Part shown: positions 26,983-35,473 of the stretch, piece after piece | How positions within the stretch are numbered: position 1 is the first letter of the stretch | Layout of the letters: each line of letters starts with the position of its first letter | Assembly: GCF_003992065.1 (NCBI RefSeq) | Contig: NZ_RQUZ01000001.1 | Span: 124,001 to 188,000, forward strand | DNA from: Veillonella seminalis | Lineage (GTDB): Bacteria; Bacillota; Negativicutes; Veillonellales; Veillonellaceae | Reading direction: 5' to 3' | Length of the DNA: 64,000 bases | The notes under the pieces: generated by a model | Seen by the model: the letters and a program-made list of their open reading frames with translations, nothing else | Database searches by the model: none | What the model was told of the DNA's origin: nothing | Made by a program: the position numbers and the translations under genes

Positions 26983-27906
26983 ATGAATTGGAGAAAAGCT
27001 TTATTGGTAGCCGGTTTATGTACTGTTTGCACTGTTGGTGTGAGCCAGGCAGATAATCGCTTGGCCGATGTGAAACCATCGGATTGGGCGTATCAAGCCT
27101 TAATGATACTCGAAAAGCATGGTGCTCTTACTGATACACAGGGCTTAAATTTAGGTACTCAAGTATATACACGTTATGAATTGACGCCACTCGTGGCTGA
27201 CGTGGTGGATCGTCGTGAAACGATGAATGATACGGATAAAAATATTGCTATTCGTTTGTATAGCGAATTCCGCGATGATTTGATGCAATATAACCGCGAT
27301 CAGGAAATTCGCGAAGGAAAACGCGGTGAAGACGCTATTTCACAAGGTCAGCAACCGGCCTTAACGCGTGAAGAAATCGAAGAAAAAATGAAGCATTTTG
27401 AAGTCGATAGCAGCAAGGTGCAAAACGGCGGCGATGTGCGACTCCGTTTTGATAATCACGGCAAGAATGATATGCGTACGCGTGTAGGTGTTGTGATTTC
27501 GAGTAACGGTGTGGCAGCACCGGATGCTTTATATGACAAAGTAGGTAAACAGGCGATTGCGAAAGCTGATGAAGAAGCGGCTAAGTCGCGTGAAAAGTTT
27601 AAAGAAAACCGTGCCCGCATAGAAGCGGAAGAAGCGGCAGAAAAAGCTAAGAGCGATAAAGAAGCCGCTAAAGCACAGGCTAAGGCTGATAAAGAAGCCG
27701 CTAAAACTCAAGCACAAGGCGATAAAGCTGCGGCTAAGTCCGGTGCGGAAGGTGCTGATGTGCAGACGAAGTCAGGTCAACCGGCACAGGAAGCTCCTAA
27801 GGACAATGGAGCCGGGGCTAATAATGGGCAAGCTGATGGCAATACCGGTGAAAAGACGGTAGATCCAAACGGCACTTTAGCTGAAAATACGCCTAACGCA
27901 CAATAA
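26983..27906 (+). CDS. SLH-like domain protein with K/A/E-rich tail
   Basis: A 307-residue exported protein: signal peptide to about residue 24 (VSQA-DN), then one SLH-type domain (LADVKPSDWAYQALMILEKHGALTD, residues ~26-75) as in OmpM-type proteins of Negativicutes that bind peptidoglycan polyamines. The middle has a short beta-like stretch (GGDVRLRFDNHG), and the last 130 residues are a repeated A/K/E/D helix (AEKAKSDKEAAKAQ) and a disordered G/N/Q tail. No outer-membrane barrel follows, so it may be a periplasmic tether. It begins 35 bp after the phage gene, with AAGGAG upstream, and may have lost its own promoter. Confidence 0.7.
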   Translation: MNWRKALLVAGLCTVCTVGVSQADNRLADVKPSDWAYQALMILEKHGALTDTQGLNLGTQVYTRYELTPLVADVVDRRETMNDTDKNIAIRLYSEFRDDLMQYNRDQEIREGKRGEDAISQGQQPALTREEIEEKMKHFEVDSSKVQNGGDVRLRFDNHGKNDMRTRVGVVISSNGVAAPDALYDKVGKQAIAKADEEAAKSREKFKENRARIEAEEAAEKAKSDKEAAKAQAKADKEAAKTQAQGDKAAAKSGAEGADVQTKSGQPAQEAPKDNGAGANNGQADGNTGEKTVDPNGTLAENTPNAQ

Positions 27907-28006
27907 GAGTTTGGAGTGTGACAGGAAGGGGACCCTTGCTGAAATCCAAGCCGTTATTAATGAGTGTATGTGAATCGGTAGAGTTGGATTCTGAAAAAGA
28001 TAGGGA

Positions 28007-29272
28007 ATGGTGAAGGGTATGTTTTTGTCACGTATTAAAGAAAAATTAAATACGGTCCACAAACAGGGAGTTTCGGAAGTATTCCGTTACATCGGACCGG
28101 GTATAATCGTAACGGTCGGCTTTATCGACCCGGGGAACTGGGCCGCCAATTTAGCGGCCGGTGCTATGTTCGGTTACAATTTGTTATGGGTTGTTACGCT
28201 TTCAACAATCATGCTCATATTATTGCAACATAATGTGGCTCATTTGGGGATTGTTACAGGGCGTTGTTTATCGGAATGTGCGTATGAAATATTGCCGCAC
28301 TGGTTGTCTCGTATTCTTTTGAGTACGGCCGGTTTGGCTGCGGCGGCGACAGCACTGGCCGAATTTATCGGCGCGGCCATTGCCTTAAAAATGCTGTTCG
28401 GTATTCCGCTTTTTATCGGTTCGATTTTGACAGCCGTCATCTGTACAGTTATGCTGTTGACAAACTCGTACAGCAAACTTGAAAAGGTAATTGCCGGCTT
28501 TGTGTCGCTCATTGCCTTGGCCTACTTAGCGGAACTTTCCATGGTTGATGTGGATTGGGCGGCGTCGGGCCTCGGTTGGGTGAATCCCACATTGCCGAAT
28601 GAGTCGATGATCGTTATCCTGAGTATTTTGGGCGCCGTTATTATGCCGCACAATTTATTCTTGCATTCGGAAATTATTCAGAGCCGTGAATTTAACAAAA
28701 AAGATCCGGAAGTCATGAAAAAGCGCCTGCGCTATGAGTTCTTGGATACGCTTCTTTCCATGGGTATCGGTTGGGCTATTAACTCCGCCATGATTATCTT
28801 GGCGGCCGCTACATTTTTCAACCAAGGCGTCGTGGTCGAAGAATTGGAACAGGCACAGGAATTGTTGGTACCTTTAATAGGACCGGCAGCCGGCGTAATA
28901 TTTGCCGTAGCCTTGCTTTTTGCTGGTTTTGCTTCATCGGCTACAGCCGGTATGGCAGGTGCCAGTATTTTTGCCGGTATGTTTGGTGAATCCTATGATA
29001 TGAAAGACTTACACAGCCGTATAGGCCTCGCATTGACCTATATTCCGGCACTCGTATTGATCTTATTTATTCAAGATTCCTTCAAAGCACTGTTGGTTTC
29101 GCAAATGTTCCTCAGCTTGCAGTTACCGTTCACGATTTTCTTGCAGCTCTATTTGACCGGATCGGCGAAGGTTATGGGGGAATACAAAAACAAACCGTCT
29201 ACGGCTGTTATGTTATGGCTTATCGGTATCGTTGTAACGGGGATGAATATTTACCTGTTGATTGAAGCGTAA
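28007..29272 (+). CDS. mntH: Nramp-family divalent metal transporter
   Basis: Proton-coupled importer of Mn2+/Fe2+ in the inner membrane, with about 11 membrane segments over 421 residues. The metal-site motif DPGNW (helix 1, residues ~42-46) and MPHNLFLHS (helix 6) are intact. An in-frame ATG four codons later is a possible alternative start. The upstream 100 bp hold an inverted repeat AATCCAA/TTGGATT (about 27940-27992), but no clear MntR box. A hairpin terminator follows, so it is monocistronic. Confidence 0.85.
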   Translation: MVKGMFLSRIKEKLNTVHKQGVSEVFRYIGPGIIVTVGFIDPGNWAANLAAGAMFGYNLLWVVTLSTIMLILLQHNVAHLGIVTGRCLSECAYEILPHWLSRILLSTAGLAAAATALAEFIGAAIALKMLFGIPLFIGSILTAVICTVMLLTNSYSKLEKVIAGFVSLIALAYLAELSMVDVDWAASGLGWVNPTLPNESMIVILSILGAVIMPHNLFLHSEIIQSREFNKKDPEVMKKRLRYEFLDTLLSMGIGWAINSAMIILAAATFFNQGVVVEELEQAQELLVPLIGPAAGVIFAVALLFAGFASSATAGMAGASIFAGMFGESYDMKDLHSRIGLALTYIPALVLILFIQDSFKALLVSQMFLSLQLPFTIFLQLYLTGSAKVMGEYKNKPSTAVMLWLIGIVVTGMNIYLLIEA

Positions 29273-29340
29273 TTAATACAGGGCGATTTAGCGTGGTTTA
29301 TAAACCGGTGCCCGTAAATCAGGTTATAAATGTTAATTAA

Positions 29341-29376
29341 AAAGGACTTTCGCAAATATGGCGGAGGTCTTTTTTG
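29341..29376 (+). terminator. Terminator of the Nramp gene
   Basis: GACTTTCGC pairs with GCGGAGGTC (G-U pairs included), extended by flanking AAAAG/CTTTT, and ends in TTTTTT. Confidence 0.7.
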
Positions 29377-29528
29377 ATTTTTGAAGCAATACAATGAAAA
29401 ACATATTATGCTGTATTGTCCACTGAAGATATAGAAAATTTTAGGTAAAAATGCTATAATTATATGGTTAGAATAGAAAAGAAGCTTGACTGTTTCAATT
29501 CGGTGTTTTGATGTAGGAGGATCGCATA

Positions 29529-30131
29529 ATGACAGAGGTTAAACATTCCGATTATGAAGAAGTGGTAGAAGACGTAGCGGTTCAGTTGTCAGCACAGTTG
29601 AAAACGGCCGAATCAGGCTCCGTTATAGATATGTTTTTGAGTGATACCTTGGATCCGGCAGAACAATTTTTGTTCTACGGTGCTTTGGAACAAGCTCTTT
29701 TAGAATACCGTAAGGGTCATAATCAGAAGACTGTATTTATTCGTTTACAGCCGGAAGGACTGGCTACCAATGCACCGGTTTCTACACCGGCCAGTGCCTT
29801 ATTAGACCGTATTTTATTACGTCGTATGGATGAATTCATGCACGATAAATTGTTTGTTGAAGAAATTTTTTACAACGGCGAGCATATGGTATATTCCGGC
29901 CTTGATTTAAAGAATCGCCATGTTGTTATTTTGACGGATGGCGTGGATGAAGGCTCGCCATATTTGGCCGAAGCCATTTCCATGTGTAAGGAAATGAAGG
30001 CCAAATACGTTGTCGGCTTGCCGATGATGATTTGGAGTAAAGATTTGCAGGCTCATTTAGCTGAAGAAGATGAAGCTATGCATGAAGATGTCAAGGGTAT
30101 GAGTGGTCATGAAAATACTCCTGTCTCCTAG
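29529..30131 (+). CDS. Phosphoribosyltransferase-like protein of unknown role
   Basis: Not a family I can name with confidence. The 200-residue protein has HVVILTDGVDEGSPYLAEAISMCKEMKAKYVVGLPM near residues 130-165, arranged like the PRPP loop of type I phosphoribosyltransferases (hydrophobic strand, two acidic residues, small residues, helix, strand). One acidic residue of the usual DD/DE pair is shifted, so it may be a regulatory or degenerate member. The front half (DEFMHDKLFVEEIFYNGEHMVYSG) gives the usual flanking sheet. GGAGG precedes the ATG, and the end overlaps yaaA by 23 bp, indicating one transcript. Confidence 0.45.
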   Translation: MTEVKHSDYEEVVEDVAVQLSAQLKTAESGSVIDMFLSDTLDPAEQFLFYGALEQALLEYRKGHNQKTVFIRLQPEGLATNAPVSTPASALLDRILLRRMDEFMHDKLFVEEIFYNGEHMVYSGLDLKNRHVVILTDGVDEGSPYLAEAISMCKEMKAKYVVGLPMMIWSKDLQAHLAEEDEAMHEDVKGMSGHENTPVS

Positions 30132-30873
30132 CAAAACGAAAAAACTGCAGGGAAAACCGACGGCCCCCGTCTTTGACAAAGTCATGACCGATGCTATTGT
30201 AGGGCATATGAAGACATTGACAGCTGAAGTTATTGTAAAGGCACTTAAAGTTAAGCCTGACATGGCGGCTGAGTTGGTTGCTTTTTATCAAAACCACGAT
30301 GACGCTCCGGTGGGGGCGGCGGCTTTCAGCTATTCGGGTCTCGCTTTTAAAAATCTGGCATGGTCTGAATTATCTGAAAAAGCTCAGGCTTTTGGGAATG
30401 ACCATGTATGTATTTTGTCCGGTCTGTACGGTATCGTGACACCTGAGAGCCCGATTACCGATTATCGGCTTGATTTGGTTGATCGGATTTTTGCCAAAAA
30501 CATCATTAATAAGTCGGTAATCGACGGTTTACTTCAAGATGTTAAAACATTGTATGATTGCTGGACCGAGAAGGTAACAGCCTATTTTCAAGCGGAAGAC
30601 TGGCTTCTTAACTTGGCATCCAAAGAGTATGCCAAATTGGTGAGTCATCCCCGTATGGTGACCGTTGAATTTTTAGAATTAAAAGAGGGCGTATGGAAAC
30701 AGCTTAGCACATCGTCAAAACAGATGCGCGGCCGCCTCGCTCATTATATGATTGCTCATGAATTGACCGAATGGACCGATTTGCCGGCTGAGCTTGACGG
30801 TTTTGTAAAAGACACCGACTTGCCGGCCACATTGACCGAGCCGCTTACAGTGGCTTATCGTCGTTCGGAATAA
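30109..30873 (+). CDS. yaaA: YaaA-family peroxide stress protein
   Basis: Starts MKILLSPSKTKKLQGKPTAP, the family's conserved opening, with AFSYSGLAFKNL, LSGLYGIVTPESPITDYRLDL and the end YYMIAHELTEW-type region (AHYMIAHEL). YaaA/DUF328 proteins bind DNA and limit iron-driven damage during peroxide stress. Length 254 is normal. ATG 30109 is used because the conserved MKILLSP begins there; a GTG two codons before is unlikely. Overlaps the PRTase-like gene and is followed after 10 bp by hydE. Confidence 0.85.
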   Translation: MKILLSPSKTKKLQGKPTAPVFDKVMTDAIVGHMKTLTAEVIVKALKVKPDMAAELVAFYQNHDDAPVGAAAFSYSGLAFKNLAWSELSEKAQAFGNDHVCILSGLYGIVTPESPITDYRLDLVDRIFAKNIINKSVIDGLLQDVKTLYDCWTEKVTAYFQAEDWLLNLASKEYAKLVSHPRMVTVEFLELKEGVWKQLSTSSKQMRGRLAHYMIAHELTEWTDLPAELDGFVKDTDLPATLTEPLTVAYRRSE

Positions 30874-30883
30874 GTGGAGGAAT

Positions 30884-32002
30884 ATGACAGTACAAGATAT
30901 ACTTAAGAAAGATTTGGTCGGCAATGATACGTTGACCGTCGATGAATTGCGCTTTTTGATGAGCGTTACCGACGAAGATGATTTGCAGGCCATTTATAAA
31001 AAAGCCTATGAAGTAAAGGCAAAATATGTAGATAAAATGGCGTATTACCGCGGTTTGATTGAATTTTCCAATCGCTGTGTGAAAAACTGTGAATACTGCG
31101 GGATTCGTCGTGATAACGATAAGACGGAACGCTTTGATATGAAGCGTGAAGATATTATCAAAATGGCACAATGGGCCTATGACCATGAGTACGGTTCCAT
31201 TACTTTGCAGTCCGGAGAACGCAGTGATGCGGCCTTCGTTGACTATGTGGTGGATTTGATTCGTGAAATTAAATCTATCGGGGACGGGTCGTTGGGCATC
31301 ACCATGTGTGTAGGTGAACAGACCGAAGAATCATATCGCCGCATGGTGGAAGCCGGTGCCAGCCGTTATTTGCTTCGTATTGAAACCAGTAATCCGGAAT
31401 TATACAAGAAAATCCATCCGAATGATGAATTGCATTCCTTTGAAACGCGCGTAAACTGCTTGAAGAGCCTCCGCAAGGTTGGTTTCCAGGTGGGGACCGG
31501 TGTTATGATCGGTTTGCCTCATCAGACGGAAGAGGATTTGGTCAACGATATTCTTTTCTATCGTGATATGGATATCGACATGATCGGTATGGGGCCTTAT
31601 GTGGTGCATCATGATACACCGCTCGGGCAGGAAGCCCTCGCCATGGGGATCGATGATGAAGCGGGTAAAAAACGCCGTATTCAGCTCGGTCTTAAGATGA
31701 TTGCATTGACCCGTTTATTCTTAAAAGACGTGAACATTGCGGCGACTACGGCACTTCAGGCTCTTGATAAATTGGGTCGTGAAAAGGGTCTGGCTGCCGG
31801 GGCCAATATTTTAATGCCGATTATCACGATTCCGGAACACCGTGCGAAGTATTTGTTATACGATAACAAACCTTGCGTCGATGATAATGCGGATAAATGT
31901 AAGGATTGTTTGACTCGTCGCGTTATGTCCATCGGTGACATGGTGGGCTGGAAACAAAACGGTGACTCCAAGCATTATGGTAAACGAACAGGCTTATTCT
32001 AA
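30884..32002 (+). CDS. hydE: [FeFe]-hydrogenase maturase-type radical SAM protein
   Basis: Radical SAM enzyme with the cluster motif Cys65-Cys69-Cys72 (CVKNCEYC), the HydE-type LQSGERSD, the MVEAGASRYLLRIETSN strand and a C-terminal cysteine group (CVDDNADKCKDC) as in HydE, where it binds a second cluster. HydE helps build the dithiomethylamine ligand of the H-cluster. hydF, hydG and the hydrogenase itself are not in the window. A PylB- or BioB-like role is the alternative, but motif spacing favours HydE. GGAGG precedes the ATG. Confidence 0.85.
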   Translation: MTVQDILKKDLVGNDTLTVDELRFLMSVTDEDDLQAIYKKAYEVKAKYVDKMAYYRGLIEFSNRCVKNCEYCGIRRDNDKTERFDMKREDIIKMAQWAYDHEYGSITLQSGERSDAAFVDYVVDLIREIKSIGDGSLGITMCVGEQTEESYRRMVEAGASRYLLRIETSNPELYKKIHPNDELHSFETRVNCLKSLRKVGFQVGTGVMIGLPHQTEEDLVNDILFYRDMDIDMIGMGPYVVHHDTPLGQEALAMGIDDEAGKKRRIQLGLKMIALTRLFLKDVNIAATTALQALDKLGREKGLAAGANILMPIITIPEHRAKYLLYDNKPCVDDNADKCKDCLTRRVMSIGDMVGWKQNGDSKHYGKRTGLF

Positions 32003-32141
32003 CACGTAAGCCTAACGCTCAAAGGTTAAATTTAATTGGTTTGAAATTCAAACTTAAATTATTCTGAAACCTGAATATCATAGAAAATATATAGGGTAAG
32101 GAGTATTTTGAATTTTAGTCATTAAAAAATAAATTAATCAA

Positions 32142-32178
32142 AAAACAGGCAATTGCACAAGATGCAATTGCCTGTTTT
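32142..32178 (+). terminator. Terminator downstream of hydE
   Basis: Perfect stem AAAACAGGCAATTGCA/TGCAATTGCCTGTTTT with a short loop and T-run, about 140 bp after hydE. The AT-rich stretch to 32297 contains a TATAAT (32240-32245) that may serve the next operon. Confidence 0.9.
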
Positions 32179-32297
32179 TATTTGCATATTTATCAATTAG
32201 CATTACAAAATAATATAAGCCAAAATATGATTTATGGCGTATAATTGGCGTATGTAAATTTTGAGTGCATTTATGTTTAATGGTGGAGGGCAAGATT

Positions 32298-33086
32298 ATG
32301 GGATTACTAAAAAACTGGAAGATTCATCTGCTGTGTTTACTGATTACGTTACTCGCGGAGGGGATAGGAATTCAAAAATTCGGCATTATTGTCTTCTTGC
32401 CATTATTGTATTCATTGGTATTCGGCCTTATTATTTCAATTCCTAAATTTAAAATTGTTACCGAAGAGCAAATGGTAGCGGCTACCGATTATCTCAACAT
32501 TTCGATTATGCTTTTGATGACTAAGATTGGTCTTGGTATCGGCCCGAATTTACACATTATCATGAATTCCGGCTGGGCCCTTATTTTACAGGAATTAGGC
32601 CATTTCCTTGGTACCATCGTGCTGGGCTTACCGATTGCGCTCTTGGTTGGTATGCGTCGCGAAGCGATTGGCGCTTGTTACTCTATCGACCGTGAAGCTA
32701 ATGTGGCTATTATCATCGATCGTTACGGCTTCCATTCACCGGAAGGTCGCGGTGTTATGGGTATGTATATTTGCGGTACCTTATTCGGTGCTATGTGGAT
32801 TTCCGTATTAGCCGGTATGATTGCTCAATTGGGTTGGTTCCATCCGATTGCTCTCGCTATGGGGGCCGGTATCGGCAGTGCCAGTATGATGGCGGCTGCT
32901 ACAGGCTCAATCATAGCGGTACATCCTGAATTCGAACGTGAAATTATGGCCATGTCCGGTGCGGCGAACTTATTGACCAGTGTTGTTGGCGTATACTTCA
33001 GTTTGTTCGTATCATTACCGATTATGGAACGCTTATACGGCTTCTGTGCCCGTGTATCACGTCATGAATCTGAGGAGGTGCGCTAA
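32298..33086 (+). CDS. DUF3100-type membrane protein
   Basis: A 262-residue integral membrane protein with about six or seven helices and the conserved central stretch YSIDREANVAIIIDRYGFHSPEGRGVMGMYICGTLFGA seen in DUF3100 proteins, presumed transporters often linked to M20 amidohydrolases. The ATG at 32298 has GGAGGG seven bases upstream; codons before it are not counted. Its stop overlaps the next ATG. Substrate unknown; the neighbouring amidohydrolase suggests uptake of an N-acyl amino acid or small peptide. Confidence 0.65.
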   Translation: MGLLKNWKIHLLCLLITLLAEGIGIQKFGIIVFLPLLYSLVFGLIISIPKFKIVTEEQMVAATDYLNISIMLLMTKIGLGIGPNLHIIMNSGWALILQELGHFLGTIVLGLPIALLVGMRREAIGACYSIDREANVAIIIDRYGFHSPEGRGVMGMYICGTLFGAMWISVLAGMIAQLGWFHPIALAMGAGIGSASMMAAATGSIIAVHPEFEREIMAMSGAANLLTSVVGVYFSLFVSLPIMERLYGFCARVSRHESEEVR

Positions 33087-33565
33087 TGAGTACGGAAAAG
33101 ACTATGACCTTACAGGAAAAAATAATTCAATTTTTAGTCGTTGTTATTATAGCGGCTGTCATCACGGCTGTAGGTAATATTTTGGATGGTAAACATGCCT
33201 TCGGACCAAGCTTGGTAGGTTGTTTAGTATTGGCAGCGATTGCTTTTGCCGGTGCCGTAATTTCTTATTTACCGGGTTTCAAAAAACTTCCGATGGTATT
33301 CTGGGTATCTATTTTAGGCGTTATTTTATCAATTCCGGGAGTACCCGGCAGTGAATGGATTACTAAACAAGCGGCCAATGTTACTTTCTTGGCTACTACC
33401 ACCCCGGTATTGGCTTACGCCGGGTTATCGCTCGGTAAAGATTTAGGCGCCTTCAAACAATTGTCATGGCGTATTATTCCGGTTGCTTTAGCCGTTGCGG
33501 CCGGTACATTCTTCTGTGCCGCTTTGGTAGCACAAGTAGTATTACATTGGGAGGGCGTAATTTAA
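33086..33565 (+). CDS. Small membrane protein partner of the DUF3100 protein
   Basis: 159 residues with four or five hydrophobic helices (IIQFLVVVIIAAVITAVG, LVGCLVLAAIAFAGAVISYL, VFWVSILGVILSIPGVPG, VALAVAAGTFFCAAL). No catalytic motif. Overlap with the preceding gene and one-base spacing to the next suggest a two-part transporter translated together with the amidohydrolase. Family not recognised beyond that arrangement. Confidence 0.6.
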   Translation: MSTEKTMTLQEKIIQFLVVVIIAAVITAVGNILDGKHAFGPSLVGCLVLAAIAFAGAVISYLPGFKKLPMVFWVSILGVILSIPGVPGSEWITKQAANVTFLATTTPVLAYAGLSLGKDLGAFKQLSWRIIPVALAVAAGTFFCAALVAQVVLHWEGVI

Positions 33566-33566
33566 T

Positions 33567-34544
33567 ATGAGTTTAACAAAAACAGAAGTAAAAGAACGAG
33601 TCTGTGCAGCTATTGAAAAGGCAATGCCAAAATTAATGGAAGTGGCTGAAACAATTATGGCGGCACCGGAATTGGGGTATAAAGAAAATAAAACAACTGC
33701 CTTTGTGCAACAGTTATTTACGGAATTAAATATTCCGTTCACTACCGGCCATGCCGTAACCGGTGTTAAAGGTCGTTTAAAAGGTAAGAGCGATGCGTAT
33801 CGCGTAGCCATGATCGGTGAGTTGGATGCCATTATTTGTCCGAAACATCCGCGGGCCGATGCTGTAACCGGCGCGGCTCATTGCTGTGGTCATAATGTGC
33901 AGATTGCCAATATGTTGGCCGTTGCCATCGGTTTACAGGCGGAAGGTGTGTTGCTGGAATTGAATGGTGAAGTAGTTATCTTTGCCGTGCCGGCCGAAGA
34001 ATATGTGGAAATCGACTACCGCAATAAACTTCGTGAAGAAGGTAAAATTAAGTATTTAGGCGGTAAACAGCAGCTTATTTATGAAGGAGCCTTTGATGAT
34101 ATTGATATGGCCATGCAGATGCATGTGGAAACGGCTAAGGCAGAAACGGGCGAAATGGGGCTCGGTTCTACTTCGAACGGCTTTATCGGGAAGTTAATTA
34201 ATTACCACGGCAAAGCGGCCCATGCAGCCGGTGCACCTCATGAAGGTGTTAATGCATTGCAAGCAGCTATGATGGGAGTAATGGGGGTTAACGCAATTCG
34301 CGATACCTTTAAAGAAAGTGATTATGTGCGTTTCCATCCGATCATTAATAGCGGCGGCAGTTTAGTCAATGTAGTGCCTGAAGTAGCCTATACCAAAACG
34401 GCGCAAGCTTTGGCTATGACCATTGTTGATCTGTTATATGGTGATGCTGAAGGTGCTAAAGAAGTACAGGCTAATTATAAACCTGTATTTACTAAAGACG
34501 AATACATTAAGCTGATGGATAGCATTAGTGAAGGCGAAAAGTAA
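33567..34544 (+). CDS. M20 amidohydrolase, internally shortened
   Basis: The start resembles AbgB/HipO-type amidohydrolases (IMAAPELGYKENKTTAF, GELDAI, CCGHNVQ, VPAEEYVEID) and the lid domain is present (HGKAAHAAGAPHEGVNALQAAM). After GGSLVNVVPEVAYT, however, the chain jumps straight to a typical C-terminal end (FTKDEYIKLMDSI). At 325 residues it is about 100 short of the usual ~430, and the second part of the catalytic domain with its last metal ligand is missing. Reading frame is open, so this is probably a decayed or non-catalytic form. Last gene of the three-gene operon. Confidence 0.7.
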   Translation: MSLTKTEVKERVCAAIEKAMPKLMEVAETIMAAPELGYKENKTTAFVQQLFTELNIPFTTGHAVTGVKGRLKGKSDAYRVAMIGELDAIICPKHPRADAVTGAAHCCGHNVQIANMLAVAIGLQAEGVLLELNGEVVIFAVPAEEYVEIDYRNKLREEGKIKYLGGKQQLIYEGAFDDIDMAMQMHVETAKAETGEMGLGSTSNGFIGKLINYHGKAAHAAGAPHEGVNALQAAMMGVMGVNAIRDTFKESDYVRFHPIINSGGSLVNVVPEVAYTKTAQALAMTIVDLLYGDAEGAKEVQANYKPVFTKDEYIKLMDSISEGEK

Positions 34545-34588
34545 ATTTTGGGTTATAGGATTAACATGTTAGAGCCGATATAAAAAGA

Positions 34589-34628
34589 GTGAGGGAAATG
34601 CATTATATGCATTTCCCTCACCTTTTTG
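34589..34628 (+). terminator. Terminator of the DUF3100/amidohydrolase operon
   Basis: GTGAGGGAAATGCAT and ATGCATTTCCCTCAC form a 15-bp perfect stem followed by CTTTTTG. It sits between convergent operons. Confidence 0.9.
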
Positions 34629-34680
34629 TCCATTACCGGGGCAAGACCCGCCAATAAGTGGGAGTATTTAATTTAGCGTA

Positions 34681-35139
34681 TTAGCTCGCTTTCTTTTCTG
34701 GAACTAATTCGGATGTACAATGTGGGCAACGAGTAGCTTCTTCGTCCACGTCTTGTTTACAGAATGGGCAAGTACGCATAGGTTTTACCGGAGCTTCTTT
34801 CTTAGGGTAGAGATTGTTAATCTGTTTAATTACCAAATAGATAGCGAAAGCTACGATAAGGAATTGAACTACCGCGTTTAAGAAACTGCCGTAAGCGATA
34901 ACCGGAATACCGGCTGCTTTAGCTTCGGCCAAGGTAGCCGCATGCTGACCGTTAAGGCTGATGAAGAAATCGGAGAAATCGATGCCTCCCAAGAGCAAAC
35001 CGATTGGTGGCATGATGATGTCGCTTACTAAGGAAGAAACAATTTTGCCGAAAGCAGCGCCGATAACAACACCGACAGCCAAGTCAATAACATTGCCGCG
35101 CAATGCGAAGTCTTTAAAACCTCTTAAAAAATCGTTCAT
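34681..35139 (-). CDS. mscL: Large-conductance mechanosensitive channel with zinc ribbon
   Basis: Stretch-gated channel that vents solutes on osmotic downshock. Start [34 protein letters not shown] is the classic first helix; a second helix covers [20 protein letters not shown]. Beyond the usual end, a tail with [18 protein letters not shown] forms a rubredoxin-like zinc ribbon (two CxxC pairs). ATG 35139 follows GAGGAG; upstream in-frame codons are not needed. 152 residues in all. Confidence 0.92.
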   Translation of the reverse strand: MNDFLRGFKDFALRGNVIDLAVGVVIGAAFGKIVSSLVSDIIMPPIGLLLGGIDFSDFFISLNGQHAATLAEAKAAGIPVIAYGSFLNAVVQFLIVAFAIYLVIKQINNLYPKKEAPVKPMRTCPFCKQDVDEEATRCPHCTSELVPEKKAS

Positions 35140-35434
35140 GAATTTACACTCCTCTAACTGCATTACTGTACACAATATAAATCATGCTTTTTAACAGTTG
35201 TCGGTTACTATGATTGCTAATGAATTAATACCGACTTATTATTCCCAAATTCAGTATAGCATAGATAGAGATTAGTGTATATATAAAATGTCGATTATTT
35301 TAAAACTAATTATAAAAATTCGATATCCGGCTTTATTTGTTTAGATTTTATGATATTTGAAACCCGTAAATAAAGAATTTAAAGTCCATTAGATCTATTA
35401 GAGTTGTTTAAACAAGTAGTTCGGTCAGAAAATA
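35140..35434. other. Intergenic DNA between mscL and cytX
   Basis: AT-rich, with a possible minus-strand -10 (TATACT near 35258) for mscL. No ORF, repeat or folded element that I would support before the terminator at 35435. Confidence 0.4.
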
Positions 35435-35467
35435 AAAGGATCTGAATCACTAAGATTCAGATCCTTT
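35435..35467 (-). terminator. Terminator of thiW-cytX
   Basis: AAAGGATCTGAATC/GATTCAGATCCTTT, a 14-bp perfect stem with ACTAA loop; T-run on the minus strand, 6 bp past the cytX stop. Confidence 0.9.
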
Positions 35468-35473
35468 CGTAAT

